DNA of 36,288 nucleotides, taken from NCBI RefSeq assembly GCF_018449545.1, contig NZ_JAAVUR010000026.1, positions 1 through 36,288 of the forward strand. Direction: 5' to 3'. The notes beneath the pieces were generated by a model. It had not been told where the DNA came from, searched no databases, and saw nothing but the letters and a program-made list of their open reading frames with translations. Source of the stretch: Granulicella sp. dw_53. Lineage in GTDB: Bacteria; Acidobacteriota; Terriglobia; Terriglobales; Acidobacteriaceae. Shown piece by piece: positions 1 to 7,499 of the stretch. The translations under genes were made by a program, and so were the position numbers. Numbering within the stretch: position 1 is the stretch's first letter; every line of letters starts with the position of its first letter.

Positions 1-89
1 GGGAAGCAATGACCAGGGAAGGCTCTCAGTTCTCTCACTCGGCTAGATCCAGATGTTTTCCAACGAAGCACGTCGATATTCTTGTGTCC

Positions 90-617
90 ATGACCGAAGC
101 CAACGCTTTGCAGTTGACGTTTAGGGATCTTATCGAGGATGACGCGGCGGCGGTTTTGGACCTCGTTCGTTCTGTTCTTGAGGTTGCGAAGAGGACGGTG
201 ACTTCTCGTGAAGAATTCACCATCAGCGAGGTAGAAGAGCGCACGTATCTTCGGACCTTCCGGACTAGCGGATGCAACCTGGCTCTCGGGGCTTTTCATG
301 ATGAGAGGCTGCTTGGCGTGCTGTTTATGGAGCAGCTTCCAAAGCTTAGGAATCGCCATCGCGCCACGCTTGGCATGAGCGTTCACCCGACGATGTGGTC
401 GCGCAAGATAGGTAGTCGTCTCCTACAGAATTTATTGGGTCGGTCTGAAGTGCTTGACTGCTTTCATCAACTGGAAGCATCGGTTCTATCGAACAACGTC
501 GCTAGCCAACGAATTTTTAGATCCGCTGGTTTCCAGCAGATTGGTACAGTTCCAGAGGCCGTCTTGCTGGATGGAGCCTATCTCGACGAAATCTTATTTG
601 TTCTGAAGCTTAGGTGA
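90..617 (+). CDS. GNAT family N-acetyltransferase
   Basis: A 175-residue protein with the layout of a GNAT acyl-CoA-dependent N-acetyltransferase. The N-terminal beta-alpha unit (LQLTFRDLIEDDAAAVLDLV) is followed by a central strand, then SRKIGSRLLQNLL, which fits the acetyl-CoA pyrophosphate-binding motif A (R/Q-x-x-G-x-G/A). The C-terminus ASQRIFRSAGFQQIGTVP is the usual 'N-x-x-A-x-x-x-Y/F-x-x-x-G-F' helix and strand. The substrate cannot be told. An in-frame ATG at 9 would add 27 residues that do not look like part of the domain; ATG 90 gives the normal GNAT N-terminus, but neither start has a clear Shine-Dalgarno sequence. The gene lies alone, with a 550-base gene-free stretch after it. 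The family call is secure; the start and the substrate are not. Confidence 0.8.
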   Translation: MTEANALQLTFRDLIEDDAAAVLDLVRSVLEVAKRTVTSREEFTISEVEERTYLRTFRTSGCNLALGAFHDERLLGVLFMEQLPKLRNRHRATLGMSVHPTMWSRKIGSRLLQNLLGRSEVLDCFHQLEASVLSNNVASQRIFRSAGFQQIGTVPEAVLLDGAYLDEILFVLKLR

Positions 618-654
618 GTGGGCGAGGTTATTACTGCGAAAACAGATTGTGTTT

Positions 655-690
655 CCCACCCTTCGCAAAAGCGCGAAGAATGGGGCACCC
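655..690. repeat. short palindromic intergenic element
   Basis: CCCACCCTTCGC, an AAAA loop, then GCGCGAAGAATGGGG form an imperfect inverted repeat just downstream of the acetyltransferase. It resembles the REP-like palindromes scattered between genes in Acidobacteriaceae. It could also serve as a transcription terminator for the acetyltransferase, although no T-tract follows. There is only one copy in this window, so its repeat status is inferred. Confidence 0.4.
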
Positions 691-728
691 GGGCTGTTTG
701 GGTTGGGGAGGGCAACGCGTAAAACAAA

Positions 729-865
729 CAACTGCAAGTGCAACCGCAACTACAACTACAACTACAACTGCAACTGCAACTACAACTGCAACTGCAAAGA
801 CAACCGCAGGTCCTTCGACTGCGTAACTCGCGATGAAGCTGCGAGTTACTTCGCTCAGGATGACA
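729..865. repeat. composite interspersed repeat, copy 1 (hexamer tract plus hairpin)
   Basis: The left part (about 729-808) is a run of six-base units of the form CAACTA/CAACTG. The right part is a fixed core: GGTCCTTCGACT at 809-820, a perfect 9-bp hairpin (GTAACTCGC 823-831 with GCGAGTTAC 841-849), then TTCGCTCAGGATGACA at 850-865. The same order recurs at 1008-1093 and 16031-16104. The flanking core is conserved while the stem sequence differs between copies, so the pairing rather than the sequence is kept. Confidence 0.75.
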
Positions 866-1007
866 AATTTTGTGGGATGTTTGTGTTAATGGCGTGGTAG
901 GGAGGGGTTGTGGTTCCTCAGCCATCTTGCGATTAGGCGATCTCAGGATGGGTGGTTTGTGTTTGGGTGTTCTTTTTCGTAGAGCTAAAGCCGTGCGCTA
1001 ATCCTGA

Positions 1008-1093
1008 CTGCAAATGCAAACGCAACGGCAATTACAAGAACAACTACAACAGCAACTGCTAATACAGGGGTCCTTCACTGAGTGAAGGATGAT
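1008..1093. repeat. composite interspersed repeat, copy 2 (degenerate)
   Basis: A looser CAA-rich hexamer tract (about 1008-1065) leads into a shortened core, TCCTTCACT (1071-1079), a single G, and AGTGAAGGA (1081-1089), a perfect 9-bp inverted repeat followed by TGATGG. It keeps the TCCTT...AAGGATGA ends of copy 1 but lacks the inner stem. It is best read as a deleted or minimal version of the same element. Confidence 0.6.
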
Positions 1094-1166
1094 GGGTGCA
1101 AGAAGCAACAGCAACGGCGAAGTTCAGTTTCTCCGTTAGTCCGGCTTCTTCCTTTAGCTTCTCCCT

Positions 1167-2162
1167 TTATTTGTGAGTTGCCATCATGGAGAGCCAGGCT
1201 GCCTCCGATGGGAGGTCGTGGGTTTGCCAGCCGAAGCGGGCATCGAGCCAGTCGAGGATGACGTCGGCGATCTGGTCGCTGTTGCGCTCCATCATGAGCA
1301 TGTGTCCGTTGCCTGTGATGCCGTAGTCGGGCAGCCAGGCGAAGTTTACCGAGGCGCCCTGTTCTGCGATCCAGTCGGCTATGGCTTTGTCTACGTGGCG
1401 GGGGTGGTCGAGATCTTCTCCGCCGGTGACGACCATTACAGGCTTCCCGATGAAGCAGGTTGTGTCTTGTACGCGCAGCTGGGAGCCGTAGACGTTCAGC
1501 CGCTCGTGCAGCAGGCGGAGGCCGGTGTGGGTCAGCAGGGCGGTGTATGAGACGAGTCCTTCTTTGGAGAAGTGGCGGCTGCCTCCTACAAAGTGGGTCG
1601 CGGCGAACTCGGGGGTGGCCAGGAAGGCGTTTTCTTTCGGGAAGTTCGAGATGCGGAACGGTGTGCGGATCAGCAGGCCGTCTTCGTTGTCGCAGAGGAC
1701 CTCGGGCTCGGGATGGATGTTGCCGGGAGGCGCGGGCGCGATTGCTACGTGGGCGAGGATGTTGTCGCCGCAGAGCTCGGTGAGTCTCCAGCCGAAGGCG
1801 CTGGACATGCCGTGGCTCAACAGGATGACCGGTCTGTCGAGGTGGGAGAGGAGCGAGCACAGGGCCTGGCAGACGCGCTCTCCGGTGAGGATGCTCAGAT
1901 CGAGCGCGCCGCTGCGCCCGTGACCGGGCCAATCCGGCACGGCGACGGTGTAGCCGCGGGATGCGAAGTGGTAGGCCCAGCCGGGTAGACCTTCGGCTGT
2001 TCTGAGGTAGCAGGTTCCGGTGTGAGCGCCGCCGTGAAGCATTACGATGAGCGGCTTCTGCTCGGAGTCTTCGAACTCGTCTGGACTCTCCTCTGGGGTG
2101 AGGAGATCGAAGTAGATTGATACGGGACGGGTGACAAAATCGACGCTGTGGTTGATCTTCAT
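1167..2162 (-). CDS. alpha/beta hydrolase fold protein, nucleophile apparently lost
   Basis: A 331-residue alpha/beta-hydrolase. LIVMLHGGAHTGTCY (residues 38-52) is the oxyanion-hole loop after strand 3, and PDWPGHGRSG (76-85) is the usual lipase/esterase segment. VILLSHGMSSAFGW (112-125) is the nucleophile elbow. In relatives the elbow reads G/T-H-S-x-G-G-x-x-G-W with Ser as nucleophile; here that place is Gly118 (GGC, one base from AGC). The acid region TGGEDLDHP (247-255) and the histidine region GNGHMLMMERN (285-294, His287) look intact. No signal peptide is seen. The start is well supported: AAGGGGA lies a few bases before ATG on the minus strand. The gene stands alone, with no obvious pathway partner. 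It may be a non-catalytic member or one using another residue; the substrate is unknown. Confidence 0.8.
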   Translation of the reverse strand: MKINHSVDFVTRPVSIYFDLLTPEESPDEFEDSEQKPLIVMLHGGAHTGTCYLRTAEGLPGWAYHFASRGYTVAVPDWPGHGRSGALDLSILTGERVCQALCSLLSHLDRPVILLSHGMSSAFGWRLTELCGDNILAHVAIAPAPPGNIHPEPEVLCDNEDGLLIRTPFRISNFPKENAFLATPEFAATHFVGGSRHFSKEGLVSYTALLTHTGLRLLHERLNVYGSQLRVQDTTCFIGKPVMVVTGGEDLDHPRHVDKAIADWIAEQGASVNFAWLPDYGITGNGHMLMMERNSDQIADVILDWLDARFGWQTHDLPSEAAWLSMMATHK

Positions 2163-2622
2163 GCGTTTCCCCTTACGGCTCTGTGGGCTATTTTTGAACT
2201 CTCTACGTTATGGGTGTGGGTATGGGTTATAACTGTGGCCTCGCGTGGAGGACTTCCCTCCCCCGCTTCCTTCTGGGTTGTCGAACAGGGTGTGGTGCCC
2301 GGATGAACCGTTCTGCTATCGATGTGTGGCCTGTTTACGAGGGCTCATCATCGAAGTGCCGGAGTGAGACTGGCTCCCGGGCGGGTGCCTTGTGTATGCC
2401 GTCTTCCCGACATTGAAGCGATTTTCTAGTACTCCCTGCTCAACTTCTTGAGTAGGAAACACTGGGTGTTTCGGTTTATTCCGTAGGTTGGGGCTGTGAG
2501 AGGTTCTCCATTTTATCGATAAGTGGCGTTGGACTAGATGCTTCTGACTAAGTGCGGATGGGTCAAGGTTTGAGAGGTGGAGGCCCGTTGCGGGCGGCGT
2601 GGAGGAATTGAGATACTGATCT
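2163..2622. other. intergenic stretch between divergent genes
   Basis: A 460-base stretch between the minus-strand hydrolase and the plus-strand MEKHLA gene, which must hold both promoters. The 68-residue open frame at 2210-2416 has no recognisable motif, no Shine-Dalgarno sequence and an odd composition, so I do not call it. A 7-bp hairpin (GAAACAC 2456-2462 with GTGTTTC 2466-2472) is the only clear structure. No convincing -35/-10 pair could be fixed. Confidence 0.5.
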
Positions 2623-3078
2623 ATGGACTTACGTTACGACCAAGCGTTTTACGAGTTACTGTCGGGTAGCTTTGAGAGACTGGTTCACCGGCCTTTGGTG
2701 CCGAGTGAGGTTCGCCCGGAGGATGCGGCGCGGTGGCTTTATGAAGATGCTCCCTTCGGAGTGCTCGCGCACAATACGGCGGACGATCCCATTTTTGTGT
2801 ATGGGAACAAGACGGTGCAGGAGCGGTTCGAATACTCCTGGGAGGAGCTGACCGCGCTGCCGTCGCGCCTCTCGGCAGAGGCACCTGAACGGAGTGAGCG
2901 GCAGAGGTTTCTCGATGAGGTGCAACAGAATGGGTTTGTTGCGGGCTATCGCGGGATCCGCATTACGAAGTCCGGGAGACGATTCTGGATCGAAGATGCG
3001 ATCGTGTGGCAGCTTACGGATGGTGACGGGATCTATCGGGGGCAGGCTGCGCTTTTACCGCGGACTTCGGATCTGTAA
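2623..3078 (+). CDS. MEKHLA domain protein (stand-alone PAS-like)
   Basis: A 151-residue protein made almost wholly of a MEKHLA domain, a PAS-like fold that bacteria often encode as a single-domain protein and that plants carry at the end of HD-ZIP III factors. The diagnostic stretch is VLAHNTADDPIFVYGNKTVQ (about residues 47-66), followed by the conserved F-x-x-S-W-E-E-L-T-A-L-P-S-R-L-S-A-E-x-P run and RITKSGRRFWIEDAIVW. There is no output domain, membrane segment or signal peptide, so it is probably a small cytoplasmic sensor or binding protein whose ligand is not known. GGAGG at about 2601 is rather far from the ATG. It ends just before a hairpin and faces egtD tail to tail, so it is not in that operon. 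Confidence 0.85.
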   Translation: MDLRYDQAFYELLSGSFERLVHRPLVPSEVRPEDAARWLYEDAPFGVLAHNTADDPIFVYGNKTVQERFEYSWEELTALPSRLSAEAPERSERQRFLDEVQQNGFVAGYRGIRITKSGRRFWIEDAIVWQLTDGDGIYRGQAALLPRTSDL

Positions 3079-3093
3079 GGCGTCATAAGGGCG

Positions 3094-3119
3094 GCTCTCC
3101 TATAGGGGTACAGGAGAGC
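3094..3119. terminator. hairpin between convergent MEKHLA gene and egtD
   Basis: GCTCTCCT (3094-3101) pairs perfectly with AGGAGAGC (3112-3119) around a 10-base loop. It lies in the 45 bases between two convergent stop codons, so it probably terminates transcription from both sides. There is no strong T-run on either side. Confidence 0.6.
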
Positions 3120-3123
3120 TGGG

Positions 3124-4149
3124 TTAGAGCGCGGTGGCCAAGGTGACAGCGAAGAGGTGGTTGGGGTCGTGCCAGGTCTGGGAGGTGGCGAAGCGAGATT
3201 GGGACAGCAGGGACGAGATGGCGGCGGGGGAGAACTTGTGGCTGTTCTCGGTGTGGATGGTCTCGCCCTGGCGGAAGTGAAGGGTGAGTTTGGGGGTGGT
3301 TGCGGTGGCGGGGATGGTTACGGTCTGGGGGCGGAGGGATTCGAGGTGCATCTCGATGCGGGACTCGGTGGGGTTCCAGATGGCCTTGTGGCCGAAGGCG
3401 GCGATGTTGAAGTTGGCGCCGAGGTCGCGGTTGAGGCGGGTGAGGACGTTGAGGTTGAAGGCGGCGGTGGTGCCGGAGGCGTCGTCGTAGGCGGCGAGGA
3501 GGTCAGCGGTGGTCTTGTGGGGGCCGGGCGCGAGGTCGGTGCCGAGGAGGAGCACGTCTCCGGGCTGAAGCTGGTCGCGGAGGTTGCTGAGGACGTCGAC
3601 GGCGTCGGTGGGGGAGAAGTTGCCGATGCTGGAGCCGATGTAGAGGGCCAGGGTGCGGGTGTTGGGGAGGCGGTCGAGGGGGAGCGGCTCGCGGGTGTAG
3701 TCGGCGACCTGGCAGCGGACGGTGACGCCGGGGATGTTGGCGAGGATGTTCTCGGAGGCTTCGGCGAGGGCGGACTCGGAGACGTCCACGGGCTGGTAGA
3801 CGATGCTTCCCTGCTGGCGGACGGCGGCGGCGAGGAGGATGCCGGTCTTGGTGGCGGTGCCGGCGCCGAGCTCGATGAGGGTGAGAGCTGGAGAAGAGGC
3901 GAGGTCGCTGGCGGCGGCGTGGCGGATGATGTCGTCGGCGTAGGTGGTGAAGATGCCGCGCTCGGTGCGGGTGAGGTAGTACTCGGGGAGCTGGGTGATC
4001 TGCTCGAAGAGGCGGGAGCCGGCTTCGTCGTAGAAGAGCCAGGGAGAGAGGGTCTTGGGGTTGGCGGTGAGGCCGGCTTGGGCCTCGCGGGCGACGGCTT
4101 CAGAGGTGGCGGTCAGGAGGGGTTCTGCTGCGACGGTAGATGATGACAC
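3124..4149 (-). CDS. egtD: L-histidine N-alpha-methyltransferase (ergothioneine biosynthesis)
   Basis: EgtD, the SAM-dependent enzyme that trimethylates the amino group of histidine to hercynine, the first step of ergothioneine synthesis in the cytoplasm. The 341 residues match the usual size of about 320-340. Visible signatures in order are LPEYYLTRTE (54-63), the SAM loop ELGAGTATKT (93-102), YIGSSIGNF (170-178), YDDASGTTAAFNLN (about 221-234, histidine-site region), SRIEMHL and HTENSHKF near the C-terminus. The start is a GTG at 4149 with AGAGGA upstream. It lies 149 bases downstream of egtB on the same strand, so the two are probably cotranscribed. No gene for the C-S lyase EgtE, or for EgtA/EgtC, is seen nearby. 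Confidence 0.95.
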   Translation of the reverse strand: MSSSTVAAEPLLTATSEAVAREAQAGLTANPKTLSPWLFYDEAGSRLFEQITQLPEYYLTRTERGIFTTYADDIIRHAAASDLASSPALTLIELGAGTATKTGILLAAAVRQQGSIVYQPVDVSESALAEASENILANIPGVTVRCQVADYTREPLPLDRLPNTRTLALYIGSSIGNFSPTDAVDVLSNLRDQLQPGDVLLLGTDLAPGPHKTTADLLAAYDDASGTTAAFNLNVLTRLNRDLGANFNIAAFGHKAIWNPTESRIEMHLESLRPQTVTIPATATTPKLTLHFRQGETIHTENSHKFSPAAISSLLSQSRFATSQTWHDPNHLFAVTLATAL

Positions 4150-4298
4150 GTAGGTTCCTCTGGAGTGCGTTGCGACGTGGCGACGGCTACTTCAAGGCTC
4201 TGGCTCCACCGCTGTCTGATTGTGATGCATCCGAGAGAGGATTTCGACCTATTTCTTCCTCTATTCCCGGATGGGTCTTGCTGGCTGGTGGAGATCCG

Positions 4299-5639
4299 TT
4301 AGGTTGTTCCTGGGTTGTCTGGGTTATCTGGATTGTCCTGGGCCAGGCGGAGGCCGGAGAACTGCCAGCGGGTGGCCGGGGAGAAGAAGTTTCGGTAGGT
4401 GGCTCGGATATGGGTGGTAGGCGTGCCGCAGGAGCCTCCGCGGAGGACGACCTGGGAGGACATGAATTTGCCGTTGTACTCGCCGAGGGCTCCGGGGAGG
4501 GGTTTGTAGCCGGGGTATCCGGTGTAGCCGGACTGGGTCCACTCCCAGACGTCGCCGTAGATCTGCTGGAGGCCGGGGATGGAGGCGGCGGGGATGGGGT
4601 GGAGGTGGTTGGACTCGAGCAGGTTGCCGTGGTGGGGCTGCTGGGAGGCGGCGTGCTCCCATTCGAACTCGGTGGGGAGGCGGTAGCCGGCCCAGCGGGC
4701 GTAGGCGTCGGCCTCGAAGAAGCTGAGGTGGCAGACGGGGGTCTCGGAGAGGTCGGAGAGGGGGATGAAGCCGTGGAGGGTGTAGACACACCAGCCGGAT
4801 TCGGTGGCGTTGTCGCGCTGCCAGTAGAGGGGCGCTTGCCAGCCCTCGTTGCGGATGGTGGTCCAGCCCTCGGAGAGCCAGAGCTCGGGGCGGGTGTAGC
4901 CGCCTTCTTCGATGAAGGCGAGGTACTCGGCGCAGGTGACGAGGCGGGTGGCGAGGGAGTAAGGGGCGAGGAAGACCTGGTGCTGTGGGGTCTCGTTGTC
5001 GAAGGCGAAGGTGTTGAGGTCGGCAGGATCTGGGGTGACACCGATTCGGGTCAGACCGCCGGGGAAGGCGACCCAGTCCTGCGGAGGCGCAGGGAGGTTG
5101 CTGGCGGTTAGGGGTGGAGCTTCGAGGTAGGCGGGGTGGAGGGGGTTGGTGAAGAGGGCGTGCTTGACGTCGGTGGCGATGAGCTCGAGGTGCTGCTGCT
5201 CATGTTCCAGACCTAGGCCGATGCGGCGGGCGGCTTCGTCCTCGATGGGGTGCTCGAGGAGGCGCGCGATGGCGGTGTCGACGTGGGTGCGGTAGGCGAG
5301 GATTGCGTCGAGGGGCGGTCGGGAGAAGGAGGCGCGGAGCTTCTTCTCCGGCATGTCGCCGAGGGAGTTGTAGTAGCTGTTGAAGAGCCACTGGAAGTCA
5401 GGGTGGAACGGCTGGTAGGCAGCGACGAACTCGCGGAGGACAAAGGTCTCAAAGAACCAGCTGGTGTGGGCGAGGTGCCATTTTACAGGGCTGGCTTCGG
5501 GGGAGGACTGGACCATGAGGTCTTCAGGCGACAAGGGGCGGCAGAAGTTGAGCGTGGCAGCGCGGACCGACTGGAAGCGATCGAGAAGGGAGATCGCAGC
5601 GGGGGTAGAGGAGGCTAGGGTTTCTGCGATAGGTGTCAT
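4299..5639 (-). CDS. egtB: ergothioneine sulfoxide synthase (hercynine oxygenase)
   Basis: EgtB, the non-haem iron enzyme that joins hercynine to cysteine or gamma-glutamylcysteine with O2 to give a sulfoxide. The N-terminal DinB-like part carries the iron ligands: His58 in WHLAHTSWFFE, and His146 and His150 in EHEQQHLEL. The C-terminal formylglycine-generating-enzyme-like domain shows YRLPTEFEWEHAA, GDVWEWTQSGYTGYPGY and LRGGSCGTP, ending in RWQFSGLRLA. The length of 446 is normal. No egtA (glutamate-cysteine ligase) or egtC amidase gene is seen nearby, so direct use of cysteine is possible; the sequence does not decide it. The C-terminus ends in a short Asp-Asn-Pro triple repeat. It lies upstream of egtD and 92 bases downstream of the VIT-family gene. 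Confidence 0.95.
   Translation of the reverse strand: MTPIAETLASSTPAAISLLDRFQSVRAATLNFCRPLSPEDLMVQSSPEASPVKWHLAHTSWFFETFVLREFVAAYQPFHPDFQWLFNSYYNSLGDMPEKKLRASFSRPPLDAILAYRTHVDTAIARLLEHPIEDEAARRIGLGLEHEQQHLELIATDVKHALFTNPLHPAYLEAPPLTASNLPAPPQDWVAFPGGLTRIGVTPDPADLNTFAFDNETPQHQVFLAPYSLATRLVTCAEYLAFIEEGGYTRPELWLSEGWTTIRNEGWQAPLYWQRDNATESGWCVYTLHGFIPLSDLSETPVCHLSFFEADAYARWAGYRLPTEFEWEHAASQQPHHGNLLESNHLHPIPAASIPGLQQIYGDVWEWTQSGYTGYPGYKPLPGALGEYNGKFMSSQVVLRGGSCGTPTTHIRATYRNFFSPATRWQFSGLRLAQDNPDNPDNPGTT
4311..4337 (-). repeat. three 9-base tandem units at the end of egtB
   Basis: Three near-identical nine-base units, read on the minus strand as GACAATCCA, GATAACCCA and GACAACCCA, encode Asp-Asn-Pro three times just before the last residues of EgtB. 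This tail lies outside the conserved fold and looks like a slippage-prone extension. Confidence 0.6.
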
Positions 5640-5731
5640 ATCGGCTCTCGTGAGTAACTCAGATGTGATGCCATTGTAGGGCGGTTCGTTGGTTTATTTT
5701 GCTCCTGCATTCGCTCTTGCGTTATGGAGCC

Positions 5732-6460
5732 TTATGAAATATGGCTGGCGTTGAGGAGGCGAGCGAGGAGGTAGGCTGCGGCGGCGGCGATGCCTCCGAT
5801 GAGGATAGTTTGAGTGGCGCTGCGGAGCCAGCCGGTGCCGACGAGCTTGCCTTTGATGGCTCCGAAGAGGGCGAGGGCGATGAGGGTGATGACCACGGAG
5901 AGCTTGAGGGCCTCTGCGCTGTCGTGCACGAGCATGTAGGGCAGGAGCGGGACGAAGCCTCCGGCGATATAGGCGATAGCAATCGTGAGGGCGGAGCGGT
6001 AGGCGCGGTTGGGGGACGGCTTCTCCAGGCCGAGCTCGAAGCGCATCATGAAGTCGACCCAGGCGGTGGGGTTCTGCTTGAGTGCGTCGAGGACGGGGGT
6101 GGCGGCGGTACGGTCGACGGAGTACTGCTGGAAGATCTCATAGATCTCCTCTTCTTCGTCGCGGGTGCGGTCGACGATCTCGCGCTCTTCGCGGAGGCGC
6201 TCGGAGGTGTAGTGTTCGGCGTCGCCGCGGGCGGCGAGGTAGCCGCCGAGGCCCATGGCAATGGAGCCGGCGGCGATCTCGGCCAGCCCGGCGAGGACGA
6301 CGATGTGGGAGGAGGCGATGGCTCCGGAGAGGCCAGCGGCGAGGGCGAAGGGGACGGTGAGGCCGTCGGAGAGGCCGATGACGACATCGCGGACGGCCTC
6401 AGTGGATTGAAAATGCGTCTCGTTATGGGTGTTACCGGGGCTGGGAGCGACAACGTGCAT
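5732..6460 (-). CDS. VIT1/CCC1 family transporter (iron/manganese type)
   Basis: A 242-residue membrane protein of the VIT family, whose eukaryotic members move Fe2+ or Mn2+ across membranes. STEAVRDVVIGLSDGLTVPF (19-38) is the family signature. Membrane segments are visible near 35-50, 53-75, 156-178, 185-205 and 215-236. Between the second and third lies an acidic, Glu-rich helical stretch (about 83-115, with several E-x-x-E pairs), as in the metal-binding loop of VIT1. The start is taken at ATG 6460, immediately before the family signature; the frame stays open much further but then runs antisense through the next gene. No Shine-Dalgarno sequence precedes it. It is upstream of egtB on the same strand, so shared transcription is possible. 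The substrate is inferred from family only. Confidence 0.85.
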   Translation of the reverse strand: MHVVAPSPGNTHNETHFQSTEAVRDVVIGLSDGLTVPFALAAGLSGAIASSHIVVLAGLAEIAAGSIAMGLGGYLAARGDAEHYTSERLREEREIVDRTRDEEEEIYEIFQQYSVDRTAATPVLDALKQNPTAWVDFMMRFELGLEKPSPNRAYRSALTIAIAYIAGGFVPLLPYMLVHDSAEALKLSVVITLIALALFGAIKGKLVGTGWLRSATQTILIGGIAAAAAYLLARLLNASHIS

Positions 6461-6652
6461 GCGGGTAGTGTAGTGCAGGGGTGGCGGGAGATTGGTCTGA
6501 CCAGGGCTGAAGAATTTCGGGGTGGAAGCGTCTTTCGGAGATGGATCGCGTCTGTATGAGCACAAGGAGCTATTTTTCGGATAGCGGCGGATGGTGTAAT
6601 CCCTGAGGGAAATCGGGACGAGTTGGGGTGGGCCCGAGAGAGCGAGATACGT

Positions 6653-7459
6653 ATGAAGGCACGACTGATTTGGGTTTGGTTGGCGGTGATGGCGACTCTC
6701 ACGGTTGTAGCTGGAGCGCAGGCGCCTGAGGGCGGCGGTATTGGATCGGGAAATGGCCGGGGGCCGGGGGCGTTTGCCGGGGGGCAGATGGTTCGGGGGA
6801 CGATCACGGCGGTGGCGGCGGACAGGCTGACGGTGAAGACGGAGGAGGGCGAGGTGTATCAGGTGACCGTCACCGATAACACCCGCCTGATGAAGGCGCG
6901 GCAACCGGTGAAGGTCGCGGAGATCAAGGTGGGAGATGGCGTGGGGGCGATGGGAGTGCTGGATGCTCCGACGAAGACGGTGCATGCGGCGATGGTCATG
7001 GTGATCGACGCAGAAGAGGTGAAGAAGGCGCGGGAGGGGATGGGCAAGATTTATATCATCGGGAAGGTGACGGCGATCGATGAGGTGAAGTTGACGATCC
7101 TGCGGACGGATGGGGTGAGCCAGGTGATCGAGGTGGATGAAGGGACCTCGTTCAAGCGGGGCGGGCGCGGCGCGATGATGATGAATGGCGGTGGAATGGG
7201 GATGATGCCGCGGCAGGGTGGAGACGCTCCTGCCGGTGGGACTCGGCCGGGTGGCGGCGGGGAGAGCATCACGCTGGCGGATGTGAAGGTAGGCGATATG
7301 GTTGGCGGTCAGGGTGCGGTGAAGCATGGAGTGTTCGTGCCAACGGAGCTTGGGGTGATGGACCCGGCGGCGAGGCGGCGGAGGCCGAATGCGGATGGAA
7401 GTGCTCCGGCTGCGGCTCCTGCAGCGGGTGGGGCGGCGGCTGCTCCGCCGGTTCAGTAG
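6653..7459 (+). CDS. secreted DUF5666-like protein
   Basis: A 268-residue exported protein. The start at ATG 6653 gives a classic signal peptide (MKAR then a hydrophobic core ending in VVAGAQA). Two copies of a small beta-rich unit follow: MVRGTITAVAADRLTVKTEE with DNTRLMKA, and YIIGKVTAIDEVKLTILRTD with DEGTSFKR. Each pairs 'G-x-I/V-T-A-I/V-D-x-x-x-L-T-V/I' with a 'V-K-V-G-D' step (IKVGDGVGAMG, VKVGDMVGGQG). That layout is what I associate with DUF5666. Met/Gly-rich and Ala/Pro-rich linkers fill the rest. No function is known. It lies 40 bases upstream of the TonB-dependent receptor and is probably its operon partner in the envelope. Confidence 0.65.
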   Translation: MKARLIWVWLAVMATLTVVAGAQAPEGGGIGSGNGRGPGAFAGGQMVRGTITAVAADRLTVKTEEGEVYQVTVTDNTRLMKARQPVKVAEIKVGDGVGAMGVLDAPTKTVHAAMVMVIDAEEVKKAREGMGKIYIIGKVTAIDEVKLTILRTDGVSQVIEVDEGTSFKRGGRGAMMMNGGGMGMMPRQGGDAPAGGTRPGGGGESITLADVKVGDMVGGQGAVKHGVFVPTELGVMDPAARRRRPNADGSAPAAAPAAGGAAAAPPVQ

Positions 7460-7499
7460 GGGCTGGGGGATTGAAGGTCATTTCGGGAATGAGGGATAT

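Larger units (their letters stand above)
618..1166. other. gene-free stretch carrying interspersed repeats
   Basis: No convincing gene on either strand. Open frames here translate into threonine/alanine- or cysteine/serine-rich strings because they read through hexanucleotide tracts. The stretch holds a palindromic unit (655-690) and two copies of a composite repeat (729-865 and 1008-1093). The remaining part, 866-1007, shows no recognisable structure. Confidence 0.7.

Noticed and set aside
729..808. Possible CRISPR array
   Set aside because: Units are six bases with no spacers and no cas genes nearby; it is a simple-sequence tract.
578..925. A 115-residue minus-strand frame with a CSCSCSCSC run
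   Set aside because: It is the translation of the hexamer tract and hairpin repeat. The same 'CHPER...SRRTCGC' string appears in an out-of-frame reading of the copy in lhr, which shows that it is repeat-derived and not a gene.
2210..2416. A 68-residue plus-strand frame in the hydrolase/MEKHLA gap
   Set aside because: No Shine-Dalgarno sequence, no motif, and composition unlike its neighbours.
3157..4143. A 328-residue plus-strand open frame antisense to egtD
   Set aside because: Extreme Gly/Val/Glu composition and no motif; it mirrors the EgtD codons.
6461..7327. N-terminal extension of the VIT-family frame to 531 residues
   Set aside because: The extra residues are His/Arg/Pro-rich and run antisense through the DUF5666-like gene; the family begins just after ATG 6460.
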